8,020 nucleotides of DNA, taken from contig DFKL01000068.1 of assembly GCA_002373535.1 (NCBI GenBank), positions 1,959 to 9,978 on the forward strand. The letters are read 5' to 3'. Under the pieces are notes generated by a model. It ran no database searches. It saw nothing but the letters and a program-made list of their open reading frames with translations, and had not been told where the DNA came from. Below are positions 1-7,311 of the stretch, one piece after another. The stretch comes from Prevotellaceae bacterium UBA3646. GTDB lineage: Bacteria; Bacteroidota; Bacteroidia; Bacteroidales; Bacteroidaceae. The first letter of the stretch is position 1, and every line of letters starts with the position of its first letter. The translations under genes were made by a program, and so were the position numbers.

Positions 1-3000
1 TCCTGCGGATCCGCGAGCCGTATAGGCTATATGTTCACCCATGAACTCAACTCGTTCCGCGACGCAGATGGATCTGATTGGAAAAATCGCTATCCTACGC
101 ATTTCGTATGGCTGTTGACAAATGGCAACAGCGGCAAGGACCAGTTCGTGCAGTTCGTAGGCGTGCCGAGTGCCCAGACCTATGGCGGTATTACTACGAG
201 CAGCATCTACGGCAGCAATGCAGATACCGAGGACGACAACTTCGGCTGGATGCAGGGCTACGACAAGTGGTACGAGGGATTCTTCAACCGTATGCTGAAG
301 CCTACGTCCAATCCTTATAACGTCGGTACCGAGGAAGGACGCCTTGCAACCAAGGCATGGCTGTATAACCATGCCGGCGACAATGACTTTCACAGCGGTG
401 GCCTTGTCGGTCTCGGCGTCGCCAGCGGCGGTGATTGGAGGAGCATTCCCAGGACTACGGCCAACAATGCAGCCGGTGTAGGCGGCAAGTATTATGTCCA
501 TTCATGGGGCACCAGTGTGGACCATGCAGTGACCATGGTAGGTTGGGATGACCGTATAGAGTTCGACCTGGATGGCAACGGGATTGCCGGCGAGAAGGAC
601 AAGGACGAGGTAGGCGCCTGGATTATCGTCAACTCATGGGGCGGCTGGTGCAACGACGGCTTTATATACTGTCCTTATGCAAATGCCGGCCCCGTCGGGT
701 CTAAATACGGAGGCAATTTTGGCGGTTACTGGACTGGCGAGTTGTATAAGGTCCGCAAGAACTACCGACCTTTGCGTACCATCAAGCTGAAGATGCAGTA
801 TAGCCGCCGCAGTGAATTGAAACTTCAGTGCGGTATCAGCGCAGATACGGATGCATCAAAGCCTGATAACATAATAGACATGTACCATTTCCAGTATTCC
901 GGCGATGGCAAGAACGGTAACACGAATCCTGCTCCCGAGGTTCCCATGCTTGGTAAATGGAGTGACGGAACCCTCCACACCGAGGCAATGGAGTTTGGCT
1001 ACGACCTTACCGACCTGACGGCCGGCCATGACCGTAACAAGCCTTTGAAATACTTCTTTATCGTGAATACGAGGGACTGGGCAGCCGGCGAAGGCAAGAT
1101 ACTCGGAGCCAGCATGATAGATTACGAACATGATGCGGAAGGAATAGAGACCCCGTTTGATTTCGGGGAGAATGCCGAGATAGAGATCCAGAATGCAGGC
1201 AAGCAGACAATCATCTCCGTAGTCGTACCGGGAGCCGGATACTACGCCCCCAACTCGCTGTCAATCAATGACGGCCGTCTCATTTGGATGGCACCGGACC
1301 TGAGCAGTCATACCGTGGTCAAGTACAATGTCTACTACGACCAGTATAAGATTGCCGAGACCAAGGAACGCTACTATGATTACGACCAGACTACCGGTGA
1401 CGCGGTCTATAGCGTGACTGCCGTGTATGAGGACGGTACGGAATCTGCAAAGGTCAGCGTCTCTACCCCAGTCGAGTCCCAGGGCGAAGACAACCGTGTC
1501 ATCACCCTGAATGGCGGAGGTTTCACCATACCGGAAGTCTTTGACGCCAAGTATACCAATTGTACGATTGAGTTTCTGATAAAGCCAGCGGCGTTCTCCA
1601 ACTGGAATTGTGCCGCCGGTCCGGGATGGGGCAGCTGGTATCAGCACTTTGACGCAAACGGCTATTACTATTGCGGATGGAACACAGGCAACGACCGTAT
1701 AAAGAGTTCCTCTGTTCTGGCCACGAACTCATGGCAGCACATCGGCATCGTCGTCAAGGCAAACCAGCTGACATTGTTCAAGAACGGTTCGTCCGTAGGT
1801 ATGATCAAGTCCACCTCCAATTCCGGAGTAGGAGGTTTTGGCGACTTCACCTTCACCAACGGGACTAATGGTCAGTATGCCAAGTATGACGAGATCCGTA
1901 TATGGAGTGTCAACCGTACGGCCACAGAGCTGAAAGGCGGAAACAACGGCAAGGTCGAATATACGGGCAGTATGTTGCCAAAGGAACTGCTTGCCTATTA
2001 TAAAGGCGATACTTTTGTAGGCGAAGACGGCAGCACATACCTACGTGACTGCGTGGGCGGACATCACGCACGCCTGCTCGACAGCAATTTCGAGGAAGAG
2101 ATAGACAACTCCCTGGCACTCAAGACACCTGTGGCAAAGGGAACCCTGAGCGTCAACAAGCCGGGTACGGTATATGTGAACACACCAGTTACCCTGACGG
2201 CAAAGCGCAGCTATGCAGTCAAGAGCATATCGTGGACAATCCCCGAGTTGGGTATCCAGGACGTCGCTACGGCCGAACCTGTCGTTACGTTTACCAAGGA
2301 AGGAACTTTCGACGTCACTGTCAACGGAGTGGACTATGCAGGCAATTCTCTGACTGCTACATTGCAGGTTACGGTGGTCAAGAACGAGGCACCCATAGAC
2401 GCCAGGTTTGTTCCGACCAAGACAGTCGTAAATGCAGGAGACCGCGTCAGCTTCAATCCGGTATCCGTCCAGTCTGGCTGTGCTTACAAGTGGCATTTCC
2501 AGGGAGCCGAGGTCGAGGATGTCAATAGCGTGAGTGCCGCAGCCACATACAAGACGGCAGGTGTCAATACGGCAACTCTTACCGTAACTGCGCCAGACGG
2601 CCGTACAGCAAGCGAGAGCGTTGATATTAAGGTGCGCAGGGTAGCCCCCGTGGCAGACTTTGAGGTCGACAACACCATCCTCCTCAAGGGAGAAGGCGTG
2701 ACGATGACAAGTACCAGCAAGTACGAGCCGAACGGATTCGAGTGGATACTGGCCAACAGTTCCGGTACGACAGTCATCAAGGGTGCAGGTCCGCAGTATA
2801 CATACACTCCTGACCAGCCCGGCCGCTACACAGTCACTCTGAATGCAGCCAACGACATAGGGCATAACAGTGCGACAAAGGAAAATATCTTTGTCGTTGC
2901 CAACGATGACAGCAAGAATGGACTGTTCTTCGGCGACAGTTACAAGACGGCCCGTGCAGACTTCAAGACACAACCGGTTGCAGCTTCCACTACAGGTGTT

Positions 3001-4293
3001 GCATATACTGTCGATTTCTGGGCCAATATCGGCAAGCTGCAGAGCAACTGTCTGGCAATAGGCCAGAGCGGCAGCTGGGAGATGTCTGCAGACGAAAACG
3101 GCAGCATGTATTTGGAGGCAGGCGGAACTACGGCCCAGTCCAATGCCGGGTATATAATCCCAGGCGAATGGCACAATTACTGTATCAAGCATACCTCTTC
3201 CGGTTCCGTGTCCTTCTGGCGCGATGGCGTACAATACGGTACGATTATGATGAGCCAGTACAAGGGAATGCCTGAATGCACGCGATTCTCTGTCGGAACA
3301 ATGGTCAAGGAGAACGATGCAAGTGTAGGCAACCCGTTCATAGGCAGTATTGACGAACTGCGTATATGGGGCACGGCATTGTCGCCAGCGAATATGAGGA
3401 ATGTGATAAACCGTCACTTGGACGATGCAGAGGAACTCGCAGCCAGTACGACCTATAAGCTGCTGGCATATTACGACTTCAACCAGAATGGCGGTGCCAC
3501 GATACCCGATCGTACAGGCAATGGTAATGACCTTACACGCTACAACTTCGGTCCCGAGGGTGACGCCTGGGGAAAGAGCAGGGGAGTCTTTACGTTGGAT
3601 TTCAATACACCCGTATCCACGGATGTGTCGACAAAGATGTCCAACTACAAGCGCTCGTTCAGCAGGAGTACGGTGATCGTCAACAACTCAGTAGCTAACC
3701 GCTTCTATCAGATTAACGGCTGGACATTGGAGAATACGACGGTTGCAGATGGCGTGACGACAGGTGTTCACGTTGACGTGATGAAGAATAACGACTTTAC
3801 CTGTACGACAGGATGGGACGGATTCGGAGACTTGACCAACCACAAGGCCTATCAGACCGTAAGGCTGGATCCCGGCTTCTACACCCTGACCGTGACATTC
3901 GGCCAGCATGGCGCGGCAGGCGAAAGCTATCTGGTAGCAGCAGACGGAGAATTGGGCCTGCCTGACGAGGACCGGCTGAGTGACGCTCTCGGCTACAATG
4001 CCCTGACTGGTGATGCCGGCAGCACATGCTCAATGCAGTTCCTCGTCGATGAAACAAGGACCATATCACTCGGCGTCCTTGTCGGGAGTATGTCAGGCAG
4101 GAGTATCTTTACCATACAGAAGTTCCAGCTCAAGAAATCACCTGTCGAGGTTATTACCGGTGTCAGCGACATAGAGACCGGTGAGTATCGTGACAGCGAC
4201 AGAGGCTTCTACGACATCCAGGGCCGCAGGCTACGTCAGATAACAGCCCCAGGCCTGTACATAGTGGACGGCAAGAAAGTAATGATACGATAA
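1..4293 (+). CDS. Secreted multidomain C1 (papain-like) cysteine peptidase with FN3-like, LamG, PKD and T9SS-type C-terminal tail (5' partial)
   Basis: The frame is open from base 1, so the Met at 31-33 is probably internal and the true start lies upstream; 1430 codons are visible. The papain fold is shown by the catalytic His in DHAVTMVGWDD (His codon 523-525) and the Asn in IIVNSWGGW (Asn codon 631-633). The candidate nucleophile is the Cys at 4-6, in SCGSASRIGYMF, at the window edge. Modules follow in this order: a peptidase C-terminal beta region to about 1240; an FN3-like module at 1249-1470; LamG/ConA-like module 1 at about 1495-2079; three PKD-like modules at about 2137-2388, 2389-2640 and 2641-2904; LamG module 2 at about 2917-3546; a DUF5013-like jelly roll at about 3691-4134; and a sorting-like tail at 4204-4290. 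Both LamG modules share a (Y/I)DE(I/L)RIW signature (tryptophans at 1903 and 1967-codon-scale spacing aside, the second Trp is at 3367) and an LLAYY strand near their ends (1987 and 3460). By family knowledge this is an exported, probably cell-surface or released protease, with PKD/LamG modules acting as spacers or ligand-binding parts. The substrate is unknown. The signal peptide and any propeptide are off-window. The module calls are by eye; the peptidase call is the firmest. Confidence 0.88.
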   Translation, partial: SCGSASRIGYMFTHELNSFRDADGSDWKNRYPTHFVWLLTNGNSGKDQFVQFVGVPSAQTYGGITTSSIYGSNADTEDDNFGWMQGYDKWYEGFFNRMLKPTSNPYNVGTEEGRLATKAWLYNHAGDNDFHSGGLVGLGVASGGDWRSIPRTTANNAAGVGGKYYVHSWGTSVDHAVTMVGWDDRIEFDLDGNGIAGEKDKDEVGAWIIVNSWGGWCNDGFIYCPYANAGPVGSKYGGNFGGYWTGELYKVRKNYRPLRTIKLKMQYSRRSELKLQCGISADTDASKPDNIIDMYHFQYSGDGKNGNTNPAPEVPMLGKWSDGTLHTEAMEFGYDLTDLTAGHDRNKPLKYFFIVNTRDWAAGEGKILGASMIDYEHDAEGIETPFDFGENAEIEIQNAGKQTIISVVVPGAGYYAPNSLSINDGRLIWMAPDLSSHTVVKYNVYYDQYKIAETKERYYDYDQTTGDAVYSVTAVYEDGTESAKVSVSTPVESQGEDNRVITLNGGGFTIPEVFDAKYTNCTIEFLIKPAAFSNWNCAAGPGWGSWYQHFDANGYYYCGWNTGNDRIKSSSVLATNSWQHIGIVVKANQLTLFKNGSSVGMIKSTSNSGVGGFGDFTFTNGTNGQYAKYDEIRIWSVNRTATELKGGNNGKVEYTGSMLPKELLAYYKGDTFVGEDGSTYLRDCVGGHHARLLDSNFEEEIDNSLALKTPVAKGTLSVNKPGTVYVNTPVTLTAKRSYAVKSISWTIPELGIQDVATAEPVVTFTKEGTFDVTVNGVDYAGNSLTATLQVTVVKNEAPIDARFVPTKTVVNAGDRVSFNPVSVQSGCAYKWHFQGAEVEDVNSVSAAATYKTAGVNTATLTVTAPDGRTASESVDIKVRRVAPVADFEVDNTILLKGEGVTMTSTSKYEPNGFEWILANSSGTTVIKGAGPQYTYTPDQPGRYTVTLNAANDIGHNSATKENIFVVANDDSKNGLFFGDSYKTARADFKTQPVAASTTGVAYTVDFWANIGKLQSNCLAIGQSGSWEMSADENGSMYLEAGGTTAQSNAGYIIPGEWHNYCIKHTSSGSVSFWRDGVQYGTIMMSQYKGMPECTRFSVGTMVKENDASVGNPFIGSIDELRIWGTALSPANMRNVINRHLDDAEELAASTTYKLLAYYDFNQNGGATIPDRTGNGNDLTRYNFGPEGDAWGKSRGVFTLDFNTPVSTDVSTKMSNYKRSFSRSTVIVNNSVANRFYQINGWTLENTTVADGVTTGVHVDVMKNNDFTCTTGWDGFGDLTNHKAYQTVRLDPGFYTLTVTFGQHGAAGESYLVAADGELGLPDEDRLSDALGYNALTGDAGSTCSMQFLVDETRTISLGVLVGSMSGRSIFTIQKFQLKKSPVEVITGVSDIETGEYRDSDRGFYDIQGRRLRQITAPGLYIVDGKKVMIR
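4204..4290 (+). other. Type IX secretion-like C-terminal sorting tail
   Basis: The last 29 residues of the peptidase contain GFYDIQGRRL, then APGLYIVDGKKVMIR and the stop. This is the short pattern (YD-x-QGRR, then a linker, then GLYIV-x-GKKV with a basic end) common at the C termini of Prevotella-type secreted proteins. It fits the T9SS type A sorting domain family. By family knowledge this tail targets the protein across the outer membrane and is usually cleaved during anchoring or release. No T9SS machinery gene is visible in the window, so its use here is inferred. Confidence 0.75.
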
Positions 4294-4304
4294 CACAGGT
4301 ACTG

Positions 4305-4355
4305 AAAAAGACCAGGGAGGGAACTCGCCAAAAGAGATCCCTCCCTGATCTTTTT
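4305..4355. terminator. Bidirectional intrinsic terminator between convergent genes
   Basis: An 18-bp stem pairs 4305-4322 with 4338-4355, with a single C/A mismatch (4312 against 4348) and a 15-nt loop. The G/C-rich core (AGGGAGGGA against TCCCTCCCT) is flanked by an A-run on the left and a T-run on the right. It can therefore terminate the plus-strand peptidase transcript, and on the other strand the minus-strand xth transcript. It starts 12 nt after the peptidase stop and ends 20 nt from the xth stop, so it serves both genes. Confidence 0.9.
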
Positions 4356-4374
4356 ATATATATAATGTGACAGC

Positions 4375-5142
4375 CTACAGGACGATTTCCACAGGGCAGT
4401 GGTCGCTGCCCGTTATCTCCTGATGGATGGACGCAGATTTGATTCTTGGAACCAGCCGGTTGCTGACAATGAAGTAGTCAATGCGCCAACCTATATTCTT
4501 GCTGCGTGCATTCATGCGATAGCTCCACCATGAATATTGGTCCTTTGCATCCGGATGAAAATGGCGGAAAGTGTCTGTAAACCCGTTCTCCAGCAATAGC
4601 GTCATTTTATTACGTTCCGCATCGGTGAAGCCGGCATTCATGTGGTTCGTCTTCGGGTTCTTCAAGTCGATTTCTTCATGAGCTACATTCAGGTCGCCAC
4701 AATAGATGACAGGCTTTTTCTTGTCCAGGCATGTCAGATACTCCCGTATGGCATCTTCCCATTGCATACGGTATGGCAGGCGCTTTGGCAACAGCCCCTT
4801 TTCTTCGGCGCTCTGGCTGTTGGGCGTATAGCAGCACACAAGGTAGAAGTCTTCCATTTCAAGGGTGACGATACGCCCCTCCTTGTCATGCTCCTCGATT
4901 CCTATGCCGCACGTTACGCAGAGTGGCGTGTGCCTCGTGAATACGGCCGTGCCGCTATAACCCTTCTTGTCGGCATAGTTCCAGTAACTCTGGTATCCGG
5001 GGAATTCCAGGTTGATTTGTCCTTCCTGCAGCTTGGTTTCCTGTATGCAAAAGAAATCAGCATCGAGAAGGTTGAATGTTTCCGTAAAATTCTTGCTTAC
5101 AACGGCCCTTAGGCCATTTACGTTCCACGAGATTAGTTTCAT
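4375..5142 (-). CDS. xth: Exodeoxyribonuclease III / AP endonuclease (ExoIII-APE1 family)
   Basis: A 255-residue protein, full length for the family. It cleaves DNA 5' of abasic sites and removes 3'-blocking groups in base-excision repair; many relatives also have 3'-5' exonuclease activity. The whole Mg2+-dependent endonuclease/exonuclease/phosphatase active site is visible: N7 in SWNVNGLR, E35 in QETK, Y105 in YTPNSQ, D150 and N152 in GDLNVAH, D222 in WRIDYF, and D247-H248 in GSDHCP. The YTPNSQ and KNPKTN motifs and the SWWSYRMNARSKNIGWRIDY block place it nearer the APE1/ExoA branch than E. coli XthA. It is cytoplasmic. Its ATG overlaps the stop of the upstream phosphopantetheinyl transferase gene (ATGA, 4 nt), so it is probably translated by coupling as the last gene of the operon. 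I see no Shine-Dalgarno sequence, as is usual in Bacteroidota. Function is near certain; which activity dominates is not. Confidence 0.96.
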   Translation of the reverse strand: MKLISWNVNGLRAVVSKNFTETFNLLDADFFCIQETKLQEGQINLEFPGYQSYWNYADKKGYSGTAVFTRHTPLCVTCGIGIEEHDKEGRIVTLEMEDFYLVCCYTPNSQSAEEKGLLPKRLPYRMQWEDAIREYLTCLDKKKPVIYCGDLNVAHEEIDLKNPKTNHMNAGFTDAERNKMTLLLENGFTDTFRHFHPDAKDQYSWWSYRMNARSKNIGWRIDYFIVSNRLVPRIKSASIHQEITGSDHCPVEIVL

Positions 5143-5714
5143 AGCTTGTATCTTGCTGTTGATAGGACGAACCCCTCTTCCGGGTATTCAGTCGTCGTAA
5201 TTTCGATATCGCAGGTATTTTCAGGCAGCAGTATGTCTTTTATGTTGTCACGTATGCCAGTGCCTTGTAGTTTGAATACAGCCTCTTTCTGCGTCCACAG
5301 ACGTGTAAAGGCCATGTCCGACGAGCCTGTCATGGATATCTCCACATCGTTCATGCAGTATGCGGCCAGGCCTTCCCTGTACCTGCCGAGGTCTTCCACA
5401 TCAATGCCTACAGGCCTGTCGTCTACGGCACACGCTACGGCGCTGTGACAGTGTGAAATGTTGAAATGTATGTGCGGGAATTCCTTTAGCGAAGGCTTCC
5501 CGTGTTCATTTTCCACGAATGTCGGCATCGAAGCAATACCATATTCTCTATGCAAGGCATCCAGGAGCAGCAAGTATGATAATGTACATTCAGCCTGACC
5601 ACCGAAATGCCTGTATCGCAACGCCTTCTCCCTGCGCCACTGTGGCAGTTTCAGCAAATCGCGCTTCAGGTCAGCCTCAGTGTACGTCTTTAGTGAGAGA
5701 TTGAGACACAGCAT
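5139..5714 (-). CDS. 4'-phosphopantetheinyl transferase superfamily protein (Sfp/HetI type)
   Basis: A 191-residue protein. The family moves the phosphopantetheine arm from coenzyme A to a serine on acyl or peptidyl carrier proteins, activating them. All three signature blocks are present: HFNISHC (residues 83-89, motif P1); VGIDVED (102-108), with the Mg2+-binding D105 and E107; and RLWTQKEAVFKLQG (138-151), with W140, K143, E144 and K148 of the WxxKEAxxK motif. At 191 residues it is a little shorter than the ~220-240 of Sfp, in line with compact bacterial members. The ATG at 5712-5714 lies inside the 3' end of the MATE gene (38-nt overlap), and its TGA overlaps the xth start. No polyketide or peptide synthetase gene is nearby, so fatty-acid ACP or an unlinked carrier is the more likely substrate; that is inference. 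It may be the general carrier activator of the cell. Confidence 0.92.
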   Translation of the reverse strand: MLCLNLSLKTYTEADLKRDLLKLPQWRREKALRYRHFGGQAECTLSYLLLLDALHREYGIASMPTFVENEHGKPSLKEFPHIHFNISHCHSAVACAVDDRPVGIDVEDLGRYREGLAAYCMNDVEISMTGSSDMAFTRLWTQKEAVFKLQGTGIRDNIKDILLPENTCDIEITTTEYPEEGFVLSTARYKL

Positions 5715-7140
5715 TCTGTTCGGATTTGCGGAATTGAATATTCAGGAATTTCTTTATGTTGGTCCTTGGCACCTCGCGGTTTACCGTACCCTTGATGTGG
5801 TCGATTTCCCACCACAGCATGCCTGATGCGAAGCAAAAGGATACGGTGTCAGCCATGGGAATACTCATCCACACACCGCGCTCGCCATAGAACAGCGGCA
5901 TTATAACGAGAAACGGAATCAGGAACAACAGCTGCCTGCTGACACTGAGGAATATACTCTTGCCGGCATGGCCTATGCTCTGGAAGAAGTTGCTGATTAC
6001 CATTTGACAGCCTACTATTGGAAACACGCTTACGCAAATCCGGAATCCCCTGCTGCTTATGTCAATGAATTCCATGGCCTCAGGCTCCGATTTGTTTATG
6101 AACAGGCCTACGATAGGTTCAGGACAGAATACCCCTATGCAGAATCCGATAGATGTTATGGTCGTTGCTGCACAAATCGTATATTTCAAGGTCCTCCATA
6201 CGCGGTCGTTCTGACGTGCCCCCCAGTTGTATCCTACAATAGGCTGCATACCTTGGTTAAGCCCCATTACGACCATGAGGAAGAGGAATACGATGCCGTT
6301 CACTATGCCGTATGCACCTTTTGCAAGCCCCCCGCCATATCTGGCCATCTGGTTGTTGATTAGCCCCACCACAAGGCATGCACACACATTCATCAGGAAA
6401 GGCGACAGCCCGATGGTCAAAGTCTGGCGTACGATTTTTGCATCCAGACGATATATGCCGCTCTGTAGATGCACGACATCGTTTTTTCTGCTGAATAGTC
6501 TCAGTTCGACAGCCAGGGATATAGCCTGCGACAAAATCGTGGCAATGGCAGCACCGCGTATCCCCAGCTGGAAAGTCCAGATAAAGACAGGATCCAGTAT
6601 CGTGTTCAAGACCACCGTAAGCAACGTACACCGCATGGCCATGCGTGGATGCCCGGCGGCGCGCAGGACCGCATTCAGTCCGAAATAGCTGTGACTTACC
6701 ACGTTGCCGATAAGGATGATTTCCATATAGTCACGGGCATACGAGATATCTTCCTGGCTGGCTCCGAACAGGAACAGCATAGGATCCATTATACACCAGC
6801 ATGCCAGCGTAAATGCTATTCCGAGAATAATGTTCAGCGTTATGGTATTCCCCAACACCCTGTTAGCCGTTGCATAGTCCTTCTGTCCGAGCCTGACGCT
6901 TATCAGGGTGCTGGCCCCCACGCCCACCATTGCGCCGATGGCTACGCTGAGGTTCATGAAGGGGAATGTCGTCGTCAGTCCCTGTATGGCCAGGACGCCG
7001 ACTCCATGGCCTATGAAAAAGCGGTCTACCAGGTTATACAGCGAACTTGCCGTCATCGCGATAATGGCAGGCAAGGCATAGCTTGACAATAGACGTCCTA
7101 TAGGCTTTTGGCCAAGTTCGGTAGGTGCTTTCTGACGCAT
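5677..7140 (-). CDS. MATE family efflux transporter (MepA/NorM-like)
   Basis: A predicted 487-residue inner-membrane protein of the multidrug and toxic compound extrusion family. It exports drugs or cationic compounds in exchange for Na+ or H+; the substrate and coupling ion cannot be read from sequence. About 12 hydrophobic segments form two homologous halves. Conserved blocks include YNLVDRFFIGHGVG after TM1 (35-48), LRAAGHPRMAM (159-169), LNTILDPVFI (178-187), LGIRGAAIATILSQ (192-205) and, in the second half, GLNQGMQPIVGYNWGA (293-308). A basic cytoplasmic tail of about 45 residues follows the last segment and contains the overlap with the next gene. The frame stays open upstream to an ATG at 7296, but I choose the ATG at 7138-7140. 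The 52 extra residues would not match the family's usual length of about 440-490, and both candidate minus-strand promoters lie inside that extension. It is the first gene of the MATE-PPTase-xth operon. Confidence 0.93.
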   Translation of the reverse strand: MRQKAPTELGQKPIGRLLSSYALPAIIAMTASSLYNLVDRFFIGHGVGVLAIQGLTTTFPFMNLSVAIGAMVGVGASTLISVRLGQKDYATANRVLGNTITLNIILGIAFTLACWCIMDPMLFLFGASQEDISYARDYMEIILIGNVVSHSYFGLNAVLRAAGHPRMAMRCTLLTVVLNTILDPVFIWTFQLGIRGAAIATILSQAISLAVELRLFSRKNDVVHLQSGIYRLDAKIVRQTLTIGLSPFLMNVCACLVVGLINNQMARYGGGLAKGAYGIVNGIVFLFLMVVMGLNQGMQPIVGYNWGARQNDRVWRTLKYTICAATTITSIGFCIGVFCPEPIVGLFINKSEPEAMEFIDISSRGFRICVSVFPIVGCQMVISNFFQSIGHAGKSIFLSVSRQLLFLIPFLVIMPLFYGERGVWMSIPMADTVSFCFASGMLWWEIDHIKGTVNREVPRTNIKKFLNIQFRKSEQNAVSQSLTKDVH

Positions 7141-7159
7141 GCAGGGTAAAAATGACGGA

Positions 7160-7190
7160 CAAAAATAAAGAAATTTGCCGAGAAGATAAA
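7160..7190 (-). promoter_or_regulatory. Candidate Bacteroidota promoter for the MATE-PPTase-xth operon
   Basis: On the minus strand, TATTTTTG (7167-7160) matches the Bacteroidota -7 element TAnnTTTG exactly. TTTA (7190-7187), at a 19-nt spacing, is one base from the -33 element TTTG. Transcription would begin near 7154, leaving a leader of only about 14 nt before the ATG at 7140. This supports the short MATE start. Confidence 0.55.
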
Positions 7191-7230
7191 TCCACGGCGG
7201 GAAATATATGCGCGCGAGCCAATAAATCAT

Positions 7231-7238
7231 CAAAAATA
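7231..7238 (-). promoter_or_regulatory. Second candidate -7 element on the minus strand
   Basis: TATTTTTG on the minus strand (7238-7231) is another exact TAnnTTTG match. I see no matching -33 element about 19 nt upstream. If used, it would give an MATE leader of about 85 nt. The region is A/T-rich, so a chance match is possible. Confidence 0.3.
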
Positions 7239-7239
7239 T

Positions 7240-7270
7240 TATGCCATCCCGATAGATTTTGGTATCTTTG
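7240..7270 (+). promoter_or_regulatory. Candidate Bacteroidota promoter for the acyl-CoA carboxylase gene
   Basis: TATCTTTG at 7263-7270 matches TAnnTTTG exactly. TATG at 7240-7243, with a 19-nt spacer, matches the -33 TTTG in three of four bases. Transcription would start near 7276, giving a leader of about 35 nt. The leader is very A-rich (7284-7310) and has no Shine-Dalgarno sequence, which is typical of well-expressed Bacteroidota genes. Confidence 0.6.
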
Positions 7271-7311
7271 CCTGATGAAATGACAAAAAATAACATAAAT
7301 CAACAAACAAG

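Noticed and set aside
31..33. ATG at 31 as the start of the peptidase gene
   Set aside because: The frame is open to base 1, and the preceding codons (SCGSASRIGY) look like the active-site cysteine region, which must lie inside the protein. No signal peptide follows the ATG.
2041..3417. A 458-codon open frame on the minus strand opposite the PKD/LamG region
   Set aside because: It lies wholly inside the peptidase gene, whose frame shows recognisable modules throughout. The antisense product is Cys- and His-rich with no motif I recognise, and its length is explained by codon bias on the coding strand.
4351..4365. TATATATATAATG run as a possible promoter or repeat
   Set aside because: It is a short A/T-rich stretch after the terminator between two convergent genes; neither gene needs a promoter there and it lacks the TAnnTTTG pattern.
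4642..5112. A 156-codon plus-strand open frame opposite xth
   Set aside because: xth has every catalytic motif in the other strand's frame; this frame has no recognisable motif.
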